Below are positions 60,197 to 64,000 of a stretch of 64,000 bases of DNA, in pieces; position 1 is the stretch's first letter; each line of letters begins with the position of its first letter. The stretch covers positions 620,001 through 684,000 of the forward strand of contig NZ_MTQP01000067.1 of assembly GCF_001984175.1 (NCBI RefSeq), in the 5' to 3' direction. Source of the stretch: Saccharothrix sp. ALI-22-I (lineage in GTDB: Bacteria; Actinomycetota; Actinomycetes; Mycobacteriales; Pseudonocardiaceae). Under the pieces are notes generated by a model. It ran no database searches and was not told the origin of the DNA. It was given only the letters and a program-made list of their open reading frames with translations. The position numbers and the translations under genes are program-made.

Positions 60197-61459
60197 TCAG
60201 GCGAGGGAGGCCAGGGCGGCGTGGACCATGACGCGGACGCCGACCAGGAGGGCGCGTTCGTCCAGGTCGAACCCGGGCTGGTGCAGGTCGCGTTGCTTGC
60301 CGACGCCGTCCCAGACGCCCAGGCGGGCGAATGAGCCCGGCACGTGCTCCAGGTACCAGCCGAAGTCCTCACCGCCGGACGACTGCTCGGTGCCCGCCAG
60401 CGCGTCCTCGCCCAACGCCGCCTCGATGCCCGCCCGCAGCAGCATGGTGCTCTCGCGGTCGTTGACGACCGGGGGGACGCCGCGCCGGTGGTGCAGGTCG
60501 AAGCCGACACCGGTCGGCGCCAACAGCGCGCCCACGAGTTCCTTGATCAACGGCTCCAGCTCTGCCCAGATGTCGCGGTCGCCGGTGCGCAGGGTGCCGC
60601 GCAGCACGCCGTCCTGCGGCACGGCGTTGGGCGCTTCGCCCGCGTGCACCGCCCCCCACACCAGCACCGTGCCCGATCTGGGGTCCACGCGGCGCGACAG
60701 CAGGCCCGGCAGGCCCGTGATGACCGTGCCCAGCGCGTGCACCAGGTCCGCGGTCAGGTGCGGCCGGGAGGTGTGGCCGCCGGGGGACGTCAGGCGCAGT
60801 TCCAGCATGTCGCTGGCCGAGGTGATGGCGCCGATCCGGGTGCCGATCCGGCCGACTTCCAGCCGCGGGTCGCAGTGCAGCCCGAAGATGCGCTCCACCC
60901 CGTCGAGACCGCCCGCCGCCAGCACGTCGAGCGCGCCACCGGGCATGACCTCCTCGGCCGGCTGGAACACCAGCCGCACCCGGCCGGGCAGTTCGGTGGC
61001 CGAGGCCAGCGCCAGGGCCGCCCCCAGCAACACCGAGGTGTGCGCGTCGTGTCCGCACGCGTGCGTCACGCCGTCCACTGTGGACGAGTAGGGCGCGCCG
61101 GTGTTCTCCGGCAACGGCAGGGCGTCGATGTCCGCGCGCAGCGCGACGCACCGGGGGCCGGAGCCGACGTCGCAGACCAGGCCGGTCCCGCCGGGCAGGA
61201 TGCGCGGCTTGAGGCCGGCCGAGCGCAGCACACCCGCGATCAGCTCGGTGGTGGCGTACTCGTGCCGTGACAGCTCGGGGTGCGCGTGGACGTGCCGCCG
61301 CCAGGCGACGACCTCGGAGGCGTTCGCCGCCAGCCAGTCGTCCAGCCACGAGGGGCCGCGCCCCTCACCGGGATCATCCACAGGGGCAATGCTGACCCCA
61401 CGATCGGTCAACAGCACCTCGGCACCTTCCTCCGGTAGACGCGAGTCCAGGACCGTCAT
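60197..61459 (-). CDS. M20-family amidohydrolase / peptidase
   Basis: A 420-residue zinc hydrolase of the M20D type. Metal-binding CGHDAHT (near 133-139), LVFQPAEEVMPGG (near 165) and the dimerisation domain GGHTSRPHLTADLVHALGT are visible. Such enzymes release amino acids from N-acyl compounds. ATG 61459 overlaps the stop of the second M20 gene. A 40-residue N-terminal extension precedes the normal start region, so the start could be internal. Confidence 0.9.
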   Translation of the reverse strand: MTVLDSRLPEEGAEVLLTDRGVSIAPVDDPGEGRGPSWLDDWLAANASEVVAWRRHVHAHPELSRHEYATTELIAGVLRSAGLKPRILPGGTGLVCDVGSGPRCVALRADIDALPLPENTGAPYSSTVDGVTHACGHDAHTSVLLGAALALASATELPGRVRLVFQPAEEVMPGGALDVLAAGGLDGVERIFGLHCDPRLEVGRIGTRIGAITSASDMLELRLTSPGGHTSRPHLTADLVHALGTVITGLPGLLSRRVDPRSGTVLVWGAVHAGEAPNAVPQDGVLRGTLRTGDRDIWAELEPLIKELVGALLAPTGVGFDLHHRRGVPPVVNDRESTMLLRAGIEAALGEDALAGTEQSSGGEDFGWYLEHVPGSFARLGVWDGVGKQRDLHQPGFDLDERALLVGVRVMVHAALASLA

Positions 61460-62622
61460 GCCGCACCCGCCAACAGTCGAGAGCGCTGCGCACCGTCCGT
61501 GGCAGCGGAAATTGTGGTCCAGGCGAGGGCGAGTGCTCCGTCGAGCACTGCTCGGTCGGCGGAGGCCGACGCACAGGCGGTCGCGAACTCGATTTGGTGG
61601 TTCACCGCGTCTCCGCAGTCGATGGCGATGGTCGGGTGGATGGCCGGCAGCGCACGGGTGATGTTGCCCATGTCCGTGCTGCCGATCTTCTCCTTGAGCT
61701 CCTCCTCAGGGCTCAACGGATGCCTGCCCAGCTCGACCGCGGCACGCCGGTAGGCGTCCGCCAGCCAGGGATCTGGGGTCAGCTCGGCGTACACCGGCGA
61801 GACTTTCACGACCTCGTGGGTGCAGCCGGTTGCCAGCGCGCCGGCCTCGAAGCAGCGGTTGATCCGCTCCTCCAGTCGGCGCAGGGAGTCCAGGTCGTCG
61901 GCACGCAGGTCGAACATCGCCGACGTGTTGGCGGGCACCACGTTGGGCACGGTGCCGCCGCGGGTGACGATGCCGCTGACCATCTGGCCCGGTTCCAGGT
62001 GTTGGCGGGCCAAGCCGATCGCGACCTGGGCGATGGTGATCGCGTCCGCCGCGTTCACGCCCAGGTGGGGCGCGGCGGCGGCGTGCGATGGCTTGCCGGT
62101 GTAGTGGACCTCGACGTCGGTGATGGCCAGCGAACGGGCGGCGACCGCCTCGTACGGGGCCGGGTGCACCATCATCGAGAACGCCACGTCGTCGAATACC
62201 CCGCGTTCGAGCATCAGCACCTTGCCGCCGCCGACCTCCTCCGCCGGGGTGCCGATCACCCGAACAGTGAGGTCCAGCTCATCGGCCAGGTCACGCAGCG
62301 CGAGGGCCGCTCCGGTGGACGCGGCGGCGATGACGTTGTGCCCGCACGCGTGGCCGACCTCGGGCAGCGCGTCGTACTCCGCGCACAGGCCGAGCACCAG
62401 CTCACCGGAGCCGAACGTCGCGGTGAACGCCGTCTCCAGGTCCGCGACGCCGCGTTCGACCTCGAAGCCCTCGGCGGCCAGCAGGTCGGCGACCTTGGCC
62501 GCGCTGCGGTGCTCGGCGAACGCGGGCTCCGGTTCGGCGTGGATGCTGTGGGATAGCCCTACCAGCGCATTCGAGTACCGCTCGACGGCCGAGCGCGTGC
62601 TCATCTTGAAGTCGGTACCCAT
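61456..62622 (-). CDS. M20-family amidohydrolase (AbgB-like)
   Basis: A 388-residue second M20D hydrolase: HAEPEPAFAEHRSA (near 28), ACGHNVI (near 92), the TPAEEVGGGK loop, and MVSGIVTRGGTVPNVVPANTSAMFD. This resembles aminobenzoyl-glutamate or amidase-type members. ATG 62622. The two M20 genes overlap by 4 bases, so they are co-transcribed. The physiological substrate is unknown. Confidence 0.9.
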   Translation of the reverse strand: MGTDFKMSTRSAVERYSNALVGLSHSIHAEPEPAFAEHRSAAKVADLLAAEGFEVERGVADLETAFTATFGSGELVLGLCAEYDALPEVGHACGHNVIAAASTGAALALRDLADELDLTVRVIGTPAEEVGGGKVLMLERGVFDDVAFSMMVHPAPYEAVAARSLAITDVEVHYTGKPSHAAAAPHLGVNAADAITIAQVAIGLARQHLEPGQMVSGIVTRGGTVPNVVPANTSAMFDLRADDLDSLRRLEERINRCFEAGALATGCTHEVVKVSPVYAELTPDPWLADAYRRAAVELGRHPLSPEEELKEKIGSTDMGNITRALPAIHPTIAIDCGDAVNHQIEFATACASASADRAVLDGALALAWTTISAATDGAQRSRLLAGAA

Positions 62623-62798
62623 TTGCTTCCATCCTGCATCACGGTCTGGCGGCCCCGGCGCACCCCGCGTTGATCAACCGGCCACCGGTCACGAGGATGC
62701 GCCAAGCGGTGCTCGAATTTCGGTCAGACCGATCAAGTCTGCGCAGGCCACGCTAAAAGGCGACCATATACCGCCGACAAGCTCCCACTAGCTGGGAT

Positions 62799-63107
62799 TC
62801 ACCCGGCCTTGCGACCCGCCCGCCACTTCGACCACCGCTTCTTGTTGCGCCAGTAAACGAGGGCGAACAGCAGCACCGCGATACCACCGATCCACAACTT
62901 CCTGCGGGTTTCGGCACTAGTGGCGGGTGCGGGCTGCTCCTGCGGCGCGTCGATCTGGGGTCCCGGCTCGGTGGTGCCGCCGGGTGCCGGCGTCTCCGTC
63001 GGCTGGGCCGCGAAGTGCGGCGATGTCGTCACGGCAGACCCTGTGCCGGACACGGTGAGAACACCGGCCAGTACCAACAGGCACACCGCGAGCACAGATC
63101 GCCACAT
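62799..63107 (-). CDS. Small secreted, C-terminally anchored protein
   Basis: About 102 residues: signal peptide (SVLAVCLLVLAGVLTVSG), a Pro/Thr/Glu-rich middle, and a C-terminal membrane helix followed by a basic tail (LWIGGIAVLLFALVYWRNKKRW). This is the layout of a small surface protein held by a C-terminal anchor, but there is no LPXTG-like sorting motif. ATG 63107 is assumed; TTG 63116 is possible. Confidence 0.65.
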   Translation of the reverse strand: MWRSVLAVCLLVLAGVLTVSGTGSAVTTSPHFAAQPTETPAPGGTTEPGPQIDAPQEQPAPATSAETRRKLWIGGIAVLLFALVYWRNKKRWSKWRAGRKAG

Positions 63108-63201
63108 GGTCGCCAAGCCTAGCTACCCCCTTTCGTGGATACCACTGCCAGTGGTCAGCCAAACCGGTGAGCGTTGACGTGGCGTGAACGACGGAGCGCG
63201 T

Positions 63202-64000
63202 TCACGTTTCGTGAGTTTTCTCAGTTTCGGGAGAACGCTCACGGAACGCCGCCAAGATCCGCTCCGCGGCCAGCGTGGCGGTCAGCTCGCCGTCGCGCAC
63301 CTGCTTTTCCACCTCGGGCACGACCGCGCGCACCGCGGGCGCCGAGCGCAGGCTGGTCAGCAGCTGGTCGTTGACCATGGCCCAGGTCCAGTCGACCTGC
63401 TGGCGACGCCGCCGTTCGGCCAGCTCACCAGCCTCCTCCAGGGCCGCCCGGTGCTTGCCGATCTGCTCCCACACGGTGTCCAGCCCGGAGCCGTCCAAGC
63501 CGCTGCACGTCAGCACGGGCGGGTGCCAGACGGCGTTCGGGGGGCGCAGCAGCCGCAGCGCGCCGGCCAACTCGCGCGCCGCCTTGCGGGCGTCCATCTC
63601 GTGCGGACCGTCGGCCTTGTTGACCGCGATCACGTCGGCCAGCTCCAGCACGCCCTTCTTGATGCCCTGGAGCTGGTCACCGGTGCGGGCGAGGGTCAGG
63701 AACAGCGAGCAGTCGGTCATGTTCGCCACCGCGACCTCGGACTGGCCGACGCCGACCGTCTCGACCAGCACCACGTCGAAACCGGCGGCCTCGACCAGGA
63801 TGATCGACTCACGAGTGGCCTTCGCCACACCGCCGAGCGTGCCGGAGGTCGGGGACGGCCGGATGAACGCCGCCGGGTCGACCGCGAGCCGGGCCATCCG
63901 GGTCTTGTCGCCCAGGATCGACCCGCCGGTGCGGGTGGACGACGGGTCCACGGCCAGCACCGCGACCCGGTGACCCTGCTCGGTCAGCATCGAGCCGAAC
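63202..64000 (-). CDS. meaB: Methylmalonyl-CoA mutase-associated GTPase MeaB (5' end outside the window)
   Basis: The visible 266 residues match MeaB, a G3E-family GTPase that guards methylmalonyl-CoA mutase and its cobalamin cofactor. VLAVDPSSTRTGGSILGDKTRM, the switch ETVGVGQSE, and NKADG are all present. The Walker A GxPGxGKS region and the N-terminus lie beyond position 64000, so the gene is partial on the right. It suggests a mutase gene upstream and a propionate pathway. Confidence 0.93.
   Translation of the reverse strand, partial: FGSMLTEQGHRVAVLAVDPSSTRTGGSILGDKTRMARLAVDPAAFIRPSPTSGTLGGVAKATRESIILVEAAGFDVVLVETVGVGQSEVAVANMTDCSLFLTLARTGDQLQGIKKGVLELADVIAVNKADGPHEMDARKAARELAGALRLLRPPNAVWHPPVLTCSGLDGSGLDTVWEQIGKHRAALEEAGELAERRRRQQVDWTWAMVNDQLLTSLRSAPAVRAVVPEVEKQVRDGELTATLAAERILAAFRERSPETEKTHET

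Overview
The window is high-GC DNA from an actinomycete. Gene content and order point to the Pseudonocardiales (Saccharothrix, Lentzea or Actinosynnema type); this is inferred from gene content, not from a database search. Supporting features are an arabinogalactan-style cell-wall set (LytR-CpsA-Psr proteins beside dTDP-rhamnose genes), acyl-CoA carboxylase genes with an epsilon subunit, many GTG starts, type VII secretion substrates, and short 22-bp intergenic repeat arrays.

Layout. 1-1012: an Imm1-type immunity gene and a GNAT acetyltransferase. 1026-4149: a minus-strand operon rmlB-rmlD-aminotransferase, divergent from two LCP glycopolymer ligases (4321-7132). 7167-7298: repeat array 1. 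7367-10497: a TIGR03089-type protein, a broken DoxX gene, an ArsR/SRPBCC pair and a VanZ-RDD membrane protein. 10572-20418: an integrated actinobacterial integrative and conjugative element (AICE) of about 9.8 kb with integrase, Xis, RepSA-type initiator, FtsK-like transfer ATPase, Pra-like activator, small regulators and an AT-richer three-gene cargo operon. It sits in the 3' end of an acyl-CoA dehydrogenase gene. 20345-25707: that acyl-CoA dehydrogenase, purE-purK, and a GntR-ABC transporter operon. 25894-33737: a degenerate GGDEF protein, a sigma factor fused to its own anti-sigma and extracellular domain, two GtrA-like proteins, a DUF6585-like protein, hisN and a two-component system. 33724-37656: a type VII/TNT toxin locus. 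37845-43378: HMG-CoA lyase, a PH-domain protein, birA, accD, accE and maf. 43555-49903: a dicarboxylate symporter, the biotinylated carboxylase alpha subunit, a DUF1707 protein, a HAD hydrolase, a GNAT and a DUF3558 lipoprotein. 50005-52522: a second type VII substrate cluster (small helical protein, PPE-like, EspG). 52524-53641: a DUF559 gene bracketed by inverted repeat arrays. 53648-63107: gamma-glutamylcyclotransferase, an LpdA-like flavoprotein, the divergent glpFK/glpD glycerol genes, and two M20 amidohydrolases. The window ends inside meaB.

How it fits together. BirA biotinylates the alpha subunit (45816-47585), which works with AccD and AccE to make malonyl- or methylmalonyl-CoA. MeaB and HMG-CoA lyase point to propionate and leucine catabolism nearby. 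GlpF, GlpK and GlpD import and oxidise glycerol. RmlB and RmlD supply dTDP-rhamnose, and the LCP proteins attach glycopolymers to peptidoglycan.

The two most unusual signals are these. First, the AICE has displaced the last 23 codons of the acyl-CoA dehydrogenase and replaced them with its own copy, which differs at seven bases, all synonymous. Second, there is a family of 22-bp repeat arrays with a conserved terminal variant, and two of these arrays, in opposite orientation, flank and partly encode a DUF559 nuclease-like gene.
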